From contig CAZLQD010000005.1 of the NCBI GenBank assembly GCA_964561605.1, positions 124,001-188,000 on the forward strand: a stretch of DNA of 64,000 nt, in the 5' to 3' direction. The translations under genes and the position numbers were made by a program. Of the stretch, positions 1 through 8,727 are shown piece by piece; position 1 is the first letter of the stretch, and every line of letters begins with the position of its first letter. This stretch comes from JALUZX01 sp964561605 (GTDB taxonomy: Bacteria; Planctomycetota; UBA1135; JALUZX01). The notes beneath the pieces were generated by a model that saw nothing but the letters and a program-made list of their open reading frames with translations, made no database searches and was not told the DNA's origin.

Positions 1-1223
1 ACGCCCTTCTCGGCATCGAATACGGCCCGGGCGCCGACCCCTCCAAACCGGGCGTGATCGTCAAAGACTATCTCTGGGTCTCGGGAAGGCGGGCCAACTC
101 CAGTTCCCCCCACCAGCTCTACCAGATCGACATCCACGCCAAGGGCGGCCCCAAGCTGGTGAAAGCCTACAACGTTCCCGCCGCGGCCAACTCCTCGAGC
201 TGGGGCCTCCGGGACCTGGCCTACGATTTCACCACCAATATTCTCTACGGCGGAACGGACACTTCCGCGAGCAAGGCCCTTTTCGCCTTCGACTGCAGGA
301 ACCTGAAGTTCGACCAGACCAAGTTCATTTCCACCAACACCAGCCTCAGGTGCCTGAGGGCCATCGCCGTCGACCCCATCAAGAAGGTCTTCTATGTAGC
401 CAACTGGACGAGCAACATCGAGGTCATCGATTACACGGGGAAAGTGCTCAAGGCCTTCCCGGCGAGCAAGCACGGAGCGTCCTCGATCTACGGCCTGGCT
501 TTCATCGAATTCGGACCCCAGCGCGGCTTCCTCTGGTCCTTCGGGCAGGGCGGAAGCTCAGGCTCCTCCAGCAAGGTTCCGGGCTCGCGCGTCGTCCTCA
601 AGCAGCACGACCTCTCCAAGGGAGGCGCCTTCACGGGAGTGATGACCTTCTCCGATCCCTCTGTCCCTTATACGGGAAGCACTTATCCAAAGGGCGGCAT
701 CGCCGGAGGGCTCGCCTACGCCATGGACAGGCATTACGGGAAACCGGTGTTCTGGTGCCTCCACCAGGCCAGCCCCAACGACATGGCCGCCGTCATGGAC
801 CCGGTGTGGCTCATCGGAACGGGTTGCCCGGGTAGCTCCAAGACCGAGCCCCTTCCCACCATGTCCGGCGACGCTCCCTACCTTGGCAACAAGAACTGGC
901 AACTCCAGGTCACGGGGATCGCCGGAGCCAACTCGGCCTTCCTGTGGATGGGCCGGAGCGACAAGTCCTGGAAGGGAATCCCCCTCCCCTTCGACCTCTC
1001 CCCCTTCGGAATGAAAGGGTGCAAGGTCTTCTCCTCCTGGGAATTCCTCATCGGCTCCTCGACGGTCCAGTCCGGAATCGGAGTGGTGAAGCTTCCCCTG
1101 CCTGCGACGCCCGCTCTCAGCGGCCTGGGCCTCTACTGGCAGTGGCTCGTCTACGACCCCAAGCTGGGCGGGCCGGGCCTGCCTTTCGTGGTGTCCCCCT
1201 CCTGCGGAGCGGCCCTGAAATAG
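1..1223 (+). CDS. Secreted propeller-like protein with planctomycete C-terminal domain (5' partial)
   Basis: The reading frame is open from the left edge (first full codon at base 3), so the gene begins outside the window; the GTG at 54 is an internal codon, not a start. The visible ~407 residues have loose repeats ending in phrases such as 'LRAIAVDPIKKVFYVANW' and 'IYGLAFIEF', suggesting a beta-propeller. The last ~120 residues begin with a GCPGSS element and carry 'IPLPFDLSPFGMKGCKVF', the C-terminal beta domain also seen in the next gene and at 44023-45126. It is probably exported. Function unknown. A strong terminator follows at once. Confidence 0.75.
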   Translation, partial: ALLGIEYGPGADPSKPGVIVKDYLWVSGRRANSSSPHQLYQIDIHAKGGPKLVKAYNVPAAANSSSWGLRDLAYDFTTNILYGGTDTSASKALFAFDCRNLKFDQTKFISTNTSLRCLRAIAVDPIKKVFYVANWTSNIEVIDYTGKVLKAFPASKHGASSIYGLAFIEFGPQRGFLWSFGQGGSSGSSSKVPGSRVVLKQHDLSKGGAFTGVMTFSDPSVPYTGSTYPKGGIAGGLAYAMDRHYGKPVFWCLHQASPNDMAAVMDPVWLIGTGCPGSSKTEPLPTMSGDAPYLGNKNWQLQVTGIAGANSAFLWMGRSDKSWKGIPLPFDLSPFGMKGCKVFSSWEFLIGSSTVQSGIGVVKLPLPATPALSGLGLYWQWLVYDPKLGGPGLPFVVSPSCGAALK

Positions 1224-1252
1224 GGGTTGAGACCTACTTTCCTCTTCACCCG

Positions 1253-1289
1253 GGGCCGGGGGAACCTCCCCCGGCCCCTCGGTCTTTTT
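1253..1289 (+). terminator. Rho-independent terminator
   Basis: A 10-bp perfect GC stem (1253-1262 with 1269-1278) has a 6-base loop, followed by TCGG and a T tract at 1285-1289. It lies 30 bases after the stop of the first gene. Confidence 0.8.
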
Positions 1290-1448
1290 CCGGGGAAAGA
1301 GGAAAAAATCGCCTTTCTTCTCCGGAAAAACCGAACTTTTTCCCCCTTACAAAGGTCTAACCGAGATCGAGCTCTCCCCTTCCCGGTTCGGTCCATCCCC
1401 CGGGAAGGGCCTGTTTCCCTTCCAAACCACACCAAGGAGGAAAAAATC

Positions 1449-2501
1449 ATGAAAAGACTGCTGGCTCTCTCCCTCGGCCTGGCCCTCGTCTCCACGGGAC
1501 TCCAGGCCCAGACCATCACGGTGAAGGCCCTCAAGGACATGAAAGCCTGCGCCACCGCCACGAAGACCCCCAAGTGCAAAGTCTTCAAGGCCGGAGCCGT
1601 CACCAGGCCGGTCTTTCTCGCCGCCCAGGACAGGAGCTTCTTTCCCCCCGCCTTCGCCACGGCGAGCCTGACCCTCATCCCCAAGAAGGTGGTCAAGTTC
1701 AAGCCCGGCTCCGAGCTGGCGGACAAGGTCAAGTGCATGGGCGCCTCTTCGGCCGGCGCCGCCGCCCCGGCGATCCAGTGGACCTACCTTCCCGGCAAGA
1801 AGGTCCAGGGCGTGATCCGGGTCTCCCTGACAGGCGTCATCTTCGGCCAGGGCAAGGTGGACGCCTACGTGAAGTTCAACGGCAAGGAGTACGGCAAGAA
1901 GATCCAGAAGGCCGGCCCCTTCCGTTACTTCTTCACCATCCCCGTGGCCGCCACGGAGAAGGTCTCCCTCACCTACGGAATCCGGGAAGCGGGCCTCAAG
2001 TCCGCCTCCAACATGAGCAGGGGCTCGCTGGAATGCCGGCTGGGCTTCTACTTCGAAGCCAAGGCCGTAACCCCGGGCCTCGCCTGGGTGAACCCCAAGC
2101 AGGCTCCCAACTGCGGAAAGGGACTCCTGGGGAAGGACGGAGACGTGGCCTTCGGTAAGTCCTTCAAAGTGACTCTCAAGGGCGCCACCGACACGGGCAA
2201 GGTGCGGATGCCCTACGCCCTCCTCCTCATCGGAAACTCCGACAAGAGGTTCTACTTCCTCAACCTGCCCCTGGACCTGTCCTCCTTCGGCGCCAAGGGT
2301 TGCACCCTCTACACCAACATCGTGGCCACCCGCTTCGCCAGGATCGACAAGAACGGCGACGCCGCCGTTCCCGTGGTGATCCCGGGTCACGGCTACTGGA
2401 TCCGCTACTTCCGGCCCCTCTACTTCCAGTACGCCTACAGCACCACGGACAACGCCATGGGCTTCAAGTTCACCAACTACGCCGCCGTCGTGAAGAAGTA
2501 A
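1449..2501 (+). CDS. Secreted protein with planctomycete C-terminal domain
   Basis: 350 residues, function not recognised. The start is the ATG at 1449, preceded by AAGGAGGAAAAAATC and followed by a clear Sec signal (MKRLLALSLGLALVSTGLQAQ, cleavage expected after AQA/LQAQ). The mature part has two beta-rich portions. Residues ~22-190 look like a carbohydrate-binding or jelly-roll fold and contain several lysines and paired cysteines. The C-terminal ~150 residues carry 'LPLDLSSFGAKGCTLY', the same signature as the upstream neighbour. It has its own terminator on each side, so it is likely monocistronic. Extracellular or cell-wall location is inferred. Confidence 0.8.
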   Translation: MKRLLALSLGLALVSTGLQAQTITVKALKDMKACATATKTPKCKVFKAGAVTRPVFLAAQDRSFFPPAFATASLTLIPKKVVKFKPGSELADKVKCMGASSAGAAAPAIQWTYLPGKKVQGVIRVSLTGVIFGQGKVDAYVKFNGKEYGKKIQKAGPFRYFFTIPVAATEKVSLTYGIREAGLKSASNMSRGSLECRLGFYFEAKAVTPGLAWVNPKQAPNCGKGLLGKDGDVAFGKSFKVTLKGATDTGKVRMPYALLLIGNSDKRFYFLNLPLDLSSFGAKGCTLYTNIVATRFARIDKNGDAAVPVVIPGHGYWIRYFRPLYFQYAYSTTDNAMGFKFTNYAAVVKK

Positions 2502-2526
2502 CCCTCTTCCCCGGCGGAAGCCCCCT

Positions 2527-2563
2527 CACCCGGCGGCCCGGAAAGGCCGCCGGGTGTTTTTTT
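2527..2563 (+). terminator. Rho-independent terminator
   Basis: A perfect 12-bp stem (2527-2538 with 2545-2556) and 6-base loop, followed directly by seven T (2557-2563). It ends the secreted-protein gene at 2501 and may limit readthrough into the convergent gene. Confidence 0.9.
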
Positions 2564-2605
2564 CCCACCCCCTCCCTTACCGGGCTTCCCCGTCACGACC
2601 TCGGC

Positions 2606-4702
2606 CTACCGGGTCTCCATCTCGTCAGGGTCCAGGAGGCGGCAGGACCAGACGCCCCGCCCCTGGGTGGCCGCCACGATCCTCTTTCGCGGAACCTCCA
2701 CCCTGAGATCCACCACGGGGGAGTTGGGAAGGTTCACCCCCAGGCGGTTCCACCGCCTTCCCATGTCGAGGGACCTCCAGACCCCCTGGTCCGTTCCCAG
2801 GTAGAGGACGGGAGGATCCGCCCTTTCGTCCAGGGCCACGCAGTGGGCCGGAATGTCGGGGAGGATCCCCGTGAGGTCGAACCAGCGGACCCCCGCATCG
2901 GGCGAATAGAACAACTTGGGTTTCCCGAACCAACCCTGGGCGAAGAAGACCCGCTTGGGGTCCCGGGAGCTCACGGCGAAGGGATGGGTGATTCTCGGCC
3001 AGGTCCCGATCCCCGTCTTCCGGAGGTACCAGTTCTTTCCCCCGTCGGGAGTGACCTGGATCCTCCCGTCGTTCGTGACGGCGTAGATGTAGTTCGGATT
3101 TCCCGGGGCGAAGGCCAGGCCCTGGATCGCCCCGGTTCCACCCGTCAGGTCGGGACTGATGGCCCTCCACCCGGAACCGTAGGCCGTGGAGAGAAAGACC
3201 CTCTCGGTCCCGTAGATCATTCTCGCGGGATTGCCGGGATCCAAGGCGAAAGGAGGAAGGAAACAGTTCCTGCCCCTTATCCCGGACCCGATCCAACGAA
3301 AATACCCTCCGTTCACGGACCGGTAGAGGTGTCCCGTCCCCTGGTACTCGGCGAAGGCGGTCCTACCGTCGGGGGTGATCCCCGTGCACCCCCCGTCGCC
3401 GCCCAGGATCCTGCGCCACGACTTCCCCGAGAGGCGGAGGCAGGTGCCGTTGTCCTGGAGGCCCGCGTAGATCCCCGCCGCCGAGGATGGATGGAGGGAG
3501 ATCCCGGCGTAGCACTGAATCACCCCCAGGTCCCCGTTGATGGACACCCAGCTGTCTCCCAGGTTCGAGGACCGGAAGACCCCGCCGTCGCAACCCACGA
3601 TCAGCCTGCCCGAGGCGTCCCAGGCGAAGGCGTGGTTGTCCACGTGGGGGGCCGTCCTGGTCCTCCACGTGCGGCCTCCGTCGGTGGATCGGCGGATGGA
3701 GAACCCGCCGAAGAAGACCGTATCGGGCTTCTTGGGGTGCACCACGGCCGTGCAGAGGTACCAGCCGTAGGTGGCCTGCATGTTGCCCGGGTGGACGGCG
3801 ATCCAGCTCTTCCCGTAGTCGTCGGACCTCCAGGCCCCCAGGGTGGAACCACCCCCACCCGTCGAGGAGCAGGCATGGACCACGAGGGCGTAGATCCTCC
3901 CGGGCCGGGAAGGGGCCACGGCAAGGGCGATCCTGCCCACTCCCGAGGAGGGAAGTCCCCCGCCGAGCTTGACGAAGGAGGCTCCGCCGTCGGTGGATCT
4001 GTAAACCCCGTTCCCCGGGTCCCCGAAGATGTGCCCCACGGCGACGTACACGATCCTGGAATTTCCGGGATCCAGGCATACGTCGAAGGCGGAAAGGCTC
4101 GTGGGAAGCCCCTTCTTGAGTTGAACGAAAGACCTCCCCCCGTCTGCGGACTTGAAGAGTCCCAGGGGGCCGCGGGCACCCCGGTGCCCCCGGGCCGCCG
4201 CGAGGGGCGGAAACCCGCCTGCCGCCGCCAGGGAGACGTAGAGGACCGAGGTGTTGGAAGGATCCACGGCGATCGCCGAGATGCACCTCCCGGCGAAGGT
4301 CTCGCCGGCCAGCACCACCCAGTGGTCCCCGCCGTCGACGGACTTGTAGAGGCCCACTCCGTAACGGGAGTGGTTGGCGAAGTTCGCTTCCCCGCTTCCG
4401 GCGTAGAGGATTTTCTCGTTCGACGGGTCGAGGGCCAGGGCGCCGATCGCCGTCGTCGGGAGGGAGTCCGTGAGGGGAGTCCAATGGATCCCGCCGTCCC
4501 GGGTCCGCCAGACCCCGCCGTCGGCTCCCCCGGCGAAGAGAAGCCTGGGGTCCTTCCGGCTCGCCGCCAGGGCCGAGATCCTTCCCGTGAAAGGGCCGTT
4601 CACGATGGGTGCCGGGCCGAGCTCCTGCCAGCGGATCTGGGCCCGCGGAGAGGAAGCGAAGATCCACGAGAAGGCCCACAGCAAGAAGAAAATCCGCTTC
4701 AT
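2606..4702 (-). CDS. Secreted VPS10/BNR-repeat beta-propeller protein
   Basis: 698 residues with a Sec signal (MKRIFFLLWAFSWIFASSPRAQ). It is filled with BNR/Asp-box repeats of the form S/T-x-D-G-G-x-x-W (for example 'RTRDGGIHWTPL', 'KSVDGGDHWVVL', 'RSTDGGRTWRTR', 'VTPDGGKNWYLR'), typical of sortilin/VPS10-like or photosystem-stability-factor-like propellers. The ATG at 4702 is chosen because it overlaps the TGA of the upstream gene (ATGA, 4699-4702) and has GAGGGA upstream; an in-frame ATG at 4717 is possible. Probably two seven-bladed propellers and extracellular. It is translated with the upstream lipoprotein, so the two may act together; substrate unknown. Confidence 0.85.
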   Translation of the reverse strand: MKRIFFLLWAFSWIFASSPRAQIRWQELGPAPIVNGPFTGRISALAASRKDPRLLFAGGADGGVWRTRDGGIHWTPLTDSLPTTAIGALALDPSNEKILYAGSGEANFANHSRYGVGLYKSVDGGDHWVVLAGETFAGRCISAIAVDPSNTSVLYVSLAAAGGFPPLAAARGHRGARGPLGLFKSADGGRSFVQLKKGLPTSLSAFDVCLDPGNSRIVYVAVGHIFGDPGNGVYRSTDGGASFVKLGGGLPSSGVGRIALAVAPSRPGRIYALVVHACSSTGGGGSTLGAWRSDDYGKSWIAVHPGNMQATYGWYLCTAVVHPKKPDTVFFGGFSIRRSTDGGRTWRTRTAPHVDNHAFAWDASGRLIVGCDGGVFRSSNLGDSWVSINGDLGVIQCYAGISLHPSSAAGIYAGLQDNGTCLRLSGKSWRRILGGDGGCTGITPDGRTAFAEYQGTGHLYRSVNGGYFRWIGSGIRGRNCFLPPFALDPGNPARMIYGTERVFLSTAYGSGWRAISPDLTGGTGAIQGLAFAPGNPNYIYAVTNDGRIQVTPDGGKNWYLRKTGIGTWPRITHPFAVSSRDPKRVFFAQGWFGKPKLFYSPDAGVRWFDLTGILPDIPAHCVALDERADPPVLYLGTDQGVWRSLDMGRRWNRLGVNLPNSPVVDLRVEVPRKRIVAATQGRGVWSCRLLDPDEMETR

Positions 4703-5481
4703 CCTCTTCCCTCGCATGTAAAGACCAGGCTCGCCGCCCATGTGAGCAGCCTTCCTCCTTCCCGGCGGGAGCAGGAGACCGTGACGATCCACCTCCCGGT
4801 TCCGGTGATCCTGAAACGGGCGGCTCCCTCCCCGTCGGTCTCCGCCGGGATGGGATCCCCGGCAGCCTCCCCCTCTCCCCGGATCCGGACCCGGGCCCCG
4901 GAGAGGGAATCCCCCCGGAAGATCACCCGGAAAGGAAAGTCGTCACCTGGTCCGAGGGCGGCCGGATCGGCCAGGGGAACGATCTCCAGGGGAAAGCCCG
5001 CCTTGGCCCCGGCGAAACCGGACATATCGCTCCGATTTTCCGGTGTGCGAGGTACAGGGGCCGAGATCGTCTTGGCGCAATAGATCACTTCGCCCGAGAC
5101 ACCGGGCACCGTGACGGGCCTGGTCAGGAGGGCCGCCATGACCGGCCCGGAAGAGAGATCCAGGGGAGCCCCCTTCTCCAGGATCCACTGCCTCCCCCCC
5201 TGCCTGGCGAAGAAGTAGTCCGCTTCCAGGGCGTCCCATGAGACCGGCAAACCCGGAAAGGCGTTCCCCGCCCGGAGATCCAGCCGGATCCGCACGGAAC
5301 CAGCCGGCTCGGGGAGCAGGAAGAGAGGAAGAGGGGAAGCCTCTCCGGCCCGGGAAGCCGGAAGGGAGGAAAGGGGCTTCCCGCAGGGGGAAGTTCTTTC
5401 CCGGCGGCAGGCCGGCGGAAACACCGCCAGGAGGGCCGAAATACCCAAGGAAAAAAGAACGCGCGGGACCCAGCCTTGCAT
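4699..5481 (-). CDS. DUF4198-like lipoprotein
   Basis: 260 residues. The N-terminus is a signal peptide ending in a plausible though weak lipobox (FPPAC). The C-terminal half reads 'LEIVPLADPAALGPGDDFPFRVIFRGDSLSGARV' then 'DGEGAARFRITGTGRWIVTVSC', the arrangement of DUF4198 periplasmic proteins, some of which accompany metal or cobalamin-linked transporters. No transporter gene is nearby here. The stop overlaps the start of the BNR-propeller gene by four bases, indicating one mRNA and coupled translation. The family call rests on motif resemblance only. Confidence 0.6.
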   Translation of the reverse strand: MQGWVPRVLFSLGISALLAVFPPACRRERTSPCGKPLSSLPASRAGEASPLPLFLLPEPAGSVRIRLDLRAGNAFPGLPVSWDALEADYFFARQGGRQWILEKGAPLDLSSGPVMAALLTRPVTVPGVSGEVIYCAKTISAPVPRTPENRSDMSGFAGAKAGFPLEIVPLADPAALGPGDDFPFRVIFRGDSLSGARVRIRGEGEAAGDPIPAETDGEGAARFRITGTGRWIVTVSCSRREGGRLLTWAASLVFTCEGRG

Positions 5482-5710
5482 GGATTCCCCCAGAGGCTAC
5501 GTGGAGATTTCCTCTCCCGGGCCGCCCTCCCGTCCGGAAAGGAAAGGAAGGAGGGCCCGGGAACCGTTTTTTCCGCCGCCGGAGCGACCCGATCCGGCCG
5601 AAGGGAGAATCCAGTCTAAACCCGAAAGGGGCCCTCCGTAAGGGCCGCACCCCGGGAATTCCAGGGGCTCCCCCTTTTAGGGAATCGTCTCGATCTGTAC
5701 CATCCTTCCC

Positions 5711-6154
5711 ATGAACGATTGTCCCGTCTGCAAGCGCCCCATGGTCACCTTCGAACTGGAGGGGATCGAGATCGACCGGTGCCTGGCCTGCAAGGGCACC
5801 TGGCTCGACGCGGGGGAACTGGAGGAGATCTCCCTCAGGGCCGGCGTTCCTCCCGCCCAGCTCCACAAGGCCCTGGAAGAAGCCCCCAGGGGGGAACCTT
5901 CGGATCGGCGTTGCCCCAGGTGCGGAAAGAAGCTCAGGGAATTCCCCTTGCGCTCCTCCTCGGGCAAGGAGGTCATCCTGGATCGCTGTCCAAGGGGACA
6001 CGGGCTCTGGTTCGACAAGGGAGAGATCTACCGGGCCGTGGATCTCTTCGCGGGAGAAGGAGGGCACCAGGGCTCGGTGGCCCGCTTCTTCTCCGACCTC
6101 CTCAAGGACGAAATCCAGCATGGAACCGACGAAAAGGAGAATTCCAATGGGTAG
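5711..6154 (+). CDS. TFIIB-type zinc-ribbon protein (two zinc knuckles)
   Basis: 147 residues with two related zinc sites. The first has C4-x2-C7 and C24-x2-C27 ('DRCLACKGTWLDAGELEEI'); the second has C68-x2-C71 and C93 with H97 ('DRCPRGHGLWFDKGEIYRAV'). This is the zf-TFIIB family of small bacterial proteins, of unknown biochemical role. Its stop lies 8 bases inside lemA, which is followed by the M48 protease whose own C-terminus also bears zinc ribbons, so a role in membrane-protein quality control with them is inferred. No strong Shine-Dalgarno precedes the ATG. Confidence 0.85.
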   Translation: MNDCPVCKRPMVTFELEGIEIDRCLACKGTWLDAGELEEISLRAGVPPAQLHKALEEAPRGEPSDRRCPRCGKKLREFPLRSSSGKEVILDRCPRGHGLWFDKGEIYRAVDLFAGEGGHQGSVARFFSDLLKDEIQHGTDEKENSNG

Positions 6155-6713
6155 TGGAACCATCATCCTCCTCGTGATCGCGGGGATCGTCCTGGTCCTG
6201 GTGATCTGGTTCGTGGCCATCTACAACGGGTTGGTGGGCCTGAAAAACCAGGTGAAGAACGCCTGGTCCCAGATCGACGTCCAGCTCAAACGCCGCCACG
6301 ACCTGATCCCGAACCTCGTGGAGACCGTGAAGGGTTACGCCTCACACGAAAAGGACACCCTGGAGCGGGTGGTCCAGGCCAGGAGCAGGGCCATGAGCGC
6401 CCAGAGCATGGACGACAGGATCCAGGCCGAGGGGGAGCTGGGACAGGCCCTGGGAAGGTTGATGCTCCTCGTGGAGAGCTATCCCGACCTCAAGGCCAAC
6501 CAGAACTTCCTGGCCCTCCAGGAGGAACTCACCTCCACGGAGAACAAGATCAGTTTCGCCCGGCAGTATTATAACGATTCCGTAATGACCTACAACAACA
6601 AGATCCAGATGTTCCCCTCCAACATCATCGCCGGGATGTTCAACTTCAAGGAGGCCACCTTCTTCAAGGTGGAGAACGAAGCGGAGAGGGAGGCCCCCAA
6701 GGTTCAGTTCTGA
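6147..6713 (+). CDS. lemA: LemA family membrane protein
   Basis: 188 residues. One N-terminal transmembrane helix (IILLVIAGIVLVLVIWFVAIYNGLV) is followed by the LemA signature 'KNQVKNAWSQIDVQLKRRHDLIPNLVETVKGYASHE' and a helical cytoplasmic domain ending in the typical 'MFPSNIIAGMFNFKEATFFKVE'. The start at 6147 is preceded by AAAAGGAGAATTCC and overlaps the upstream stop by 8 bases. LemA proteins are often encoded next to HtpX-like M48 proteases, as here. Function is poorly defined; envelope stress or protein turnover is likely. Confidence 0.95.
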   Translation: MGSGTIILLVIAGIVLVLVIWFVAIYNGLVGLKNQVKNAWSQIDVQLKRRHDLIPNLVETVKGYASHEKDTLERVVQARSRAMSAQSMDDRIQAEGELGQALGRLMLLVESYPDLKANQNFLALQEELTSTENKISFARQYYNDSVMTYNNKIQMFPSNIIAGMFNFKEATFFKVENEAEREAPKVQF

Positions 6714-6737
6714 TCCCCCGGAAAGGACCGGATCTCC

Positions 6738-8201
6738 ATGTGGCAGGCCATCCGGGCGAACAAGCGCCGCTCCATCCTCCTGGCCGGGGCCATGGCCCTC
6801 ATTCTCCTCGCCGTGGGCGCGGCCCTGGGCGCCTACCTGGGCGGAGGGAATCCCACGGCGATCCTTCTGGGAATCGGGGTGGCCCTCGTGATCTGGGGGG
6901 TCCAGCTCGCCGCCGCCCTGGCCGGAGGCGACAAGCTCCTCCTTTCCGTCGCCGGCGCCAGGAAGATCCACAAGCACGAGGCGCCGAGCCTCTGGAACGT
7001 GGTGGAGGAGATGACCATCGCCTCGGGGCTGAAGAAGATGCCCGAGATCTACGTCCTCGACGACCCGACCCCCAACGCCTTCGCCACGGGAAGGAAACCC
7101 GAGAAATCGGCCGTGGCCGTAACCATGGGCCTCCTGCGCCGCCTGAACCGGGACGAACTGCAGGGAGTGATCGGCCACGAGATCGGCCACATCAAGAACC
7201 AGGACGTCAAGTTCATGACCCTGGCGGCGGTCATGCTCGGGACCATCGTGATCCTCTCCGACATCCTCCTGCGCACCTTCATCTACGGCGGAGGCAGGCG
7301 GGGAGGAAGGCGTTCGGGAGGGGACTCCGGAGGCGGCTGGATCCTGCTGGCCGTCCTCCTCGTCGCCCTCCTGGGGCCGGTCTTCGCCCAGCTCCTCTAC
7401 TTCGCCTGTTCCCGGAAGAGAGAATATCTGGCCGACGCATCTTCGGCCCTCTTCACACGGTATCCCGAGGGCCTGGCCTCGGCCCTGGAAAAGATCTCCA
7501 TCTCCCACATCAAACGTAAGAGCGTCAATCGGGCCCTGGCCCCTCTCTACATCGTGAATCCCCTCCAGGGAAGGGCCGCCGCCGGCCTGAACTCCACCCA
7601 TCCGCCCACGGAGGAGAGGATCCGGATCCTGAGAAGCATGGCCGGGGCGGGCTACGGGGACTACGAAAAGGCCTACAAGGCCGTCCACTCCGGCCGGACC
7701 CTCCTGGGCACACTCCTGGCGTCCCAGGTCCCCCACCTGAGCAAACGGGGACCCTCGGCGGAGGGGGAGGGAGCGGAAGACGACAAGGCCCGCAGGATCG
7801 AAGAGGTCCTGGAGACCCTGGACCGGACGGCCAACCTGCTGGTCATCGCCTGCCCCTGCGGGGTAAGGATCAAGGTCCCCCCGGATTTCGAGGAGGAGGA
7901 GATCACCTGCCCCCGGTGCGGAAGGGTCCACGAAATCCCCAAGGCCGTCATGGCCGGGGCCGTTGCGGGGGCCATGCTCGCCGGTGCTTTGAAAGGAAAG
8001 GCCGGGACCTCACCCCGCGGCGGCGCCCCCGCAGCGGAAGAACCCCTCGTCTTCAAGCGGAAGGGCAAGGGCTGGCAGGGATTCCAATGCACCTGCGGAG
8101 CCACGGTGAACGTGAGCCCCGCCTTCCAGGGCAACCAGGTGAACTGCCCCCGGTGCAAGAGGAAGATCCGGATCCTCGACGGGGACGAGCCTTCCTCCTA
8201 G
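6738..8201 (+). CDS. htpX: HtpX-type M48 membrane metalloprotease with two C-terminal zinc ribbons
   Basis: 487 residues, far longer than HtpX (~290). Two N-terminal hydrophobic segments are followed by the zinc motif HEIGH (147-151), a hydrophobic pair around 160-220, and the third ligand E229 in 'REYLADASS', as in family M48. After residue ~365 come two extra zinc-ribbon modules: CPC(372-374)/CPRC(391-394) and CTC(451-453)/CPRC(470-473), separated by an Ala/Gly-rich, perhaps membrane-active stretch. It is 24 bases after lemA and surely in the same operon. Expected role: degradation of damaged membrane proteins. The ribbons may recruit substrate or partners. Confidence 0.92.
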   Translation: MWQAIRANKRRSILLAGAMALILLAVGAALGAYLGGGNPTAILLGIGVALVIWGVQLAAALAGGDKLLLSVAGARKIHKHEAPSLWNVVEEMTIASGLKKMPEIYVLDDPTPNAFATGRKPEKSAVAVTMGLLRRLNRDELQGVIGHEIGHIKNQDVKFMTLAAVMLGTIVILSDILLRTFIYGGGRRGGRRSGGDSGGGWILLAVLLVALLGPVFAQLLYFACSRKREYLADASSALFTRYPEGLASALEKISISHIKRKSVNRALAPLYIVNPLQGRAAAGLNSTHPPTEERIRILRSMAGAGYGDYEKAYKAVHSGRTLLGTLLASQVPHLSKRGPSAEGEGAEDDKARRIEEVLETLDRTANLLVIACPCGVRIKVPPDFEEEEITCPRCGRVHEIPKAVMAGAVAGAMLAGALKGKAGTSPRGGAPAAEEPLVFKRKGKGWQGFQCTCGATVNVSPAFQGNQVNCPRCKRKIRILDGDEPSS

Positions 8202-8228
8202 GCTCCTCGCCGGGCAGCCCGGGAGCGG

Positions 8229-8714
8229 TCACATCTCGTAGAGCTTCGGGTCCTTGCGGATCCGCTTGAGCTGTTTCGCCTTCCGGATCAGCTCCTTCGG
8301 AGAGAGGTCGAAGGGGTCTTCCTCCTCGAGGCTGTCTCCCAGTTTCTCCTCCAGCTCCTCCGGGTCCTCGCCCGCCTCCATCCTGGCCAGGGCCTCCTCC
8401 ATCGCCTTGCCGAGAGGCATCCCGGTCTTCTGCATGAAGGAGCGCATCCACCGGGCCGCCTCCTTGGGGTTCTCCTCGTCCAGCCCCTCGGCCTGGGAGG
8501 CCAGTTCCATCATGGCGCTCTCCAGGTTGTCCTCGTCCACGGGAAGGTCGGGCTCCTCCTTGGCCTTTCCCGTCACGGCGAAGAGGGAGACCTCCTTGAC
8601 CAGCTTGTGCTCTCCGTTCCTCGGGCAGGCCGGGATCTTCTCCGGAGCCATGACCCGGCTGAAGAACTGGTAGACCAGGTTGCACTGGGGGCAGTAGAAC
8701 TCGTAGATCGGCAT
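8229..8714 (-). CDS. FmdB-family zinc-ribbon protein
   Basis: 161 residues. The N-terminal ~40 residues (MPIYEFYCPQC, then a lone Cys and 'NGEH') match the FmdB zinc-ribbon regulatory-protein domain; the second knuckle is unusual (CPRNGEH rather than CPxC). The rest is acidic and helical and ends 'PKELIRKAKQLKRIRKDPKLYEM'. The start at 8714 has GGAGAAGG upstream. It lies 13 bases downstream of the GH172-like gene, so co-transcription is likely. Function unknown; FmdB was named for a putative regulator of formamidase expression. Confidence 0.85.
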   Translation of the reverse strand: MPIYEFYCPQCNLVYQFFSRVMAPEKIPACPRNGEHKLVKEVSLFAVTGKAKEEPDLPVDEDNLESAMMELASQAEGLDEENPKEAARWMRSFMQKTGMPLGKAMEEALARMEAGEDPEELEEKLGDSLEEEDPFDLSPKELIRKAKQLKRIRKDPKLYEM

Positions 8715-8727
8715 GGGGCCTTCTCCT

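Noticed and set aside
2300..5083. Plus-strand frame of 927 codons opposite the BNR and DUF4198-like genes
   Set aside because: It crosses a clear terminator and the coupled ATGA junction of real genes; low-complexity product.
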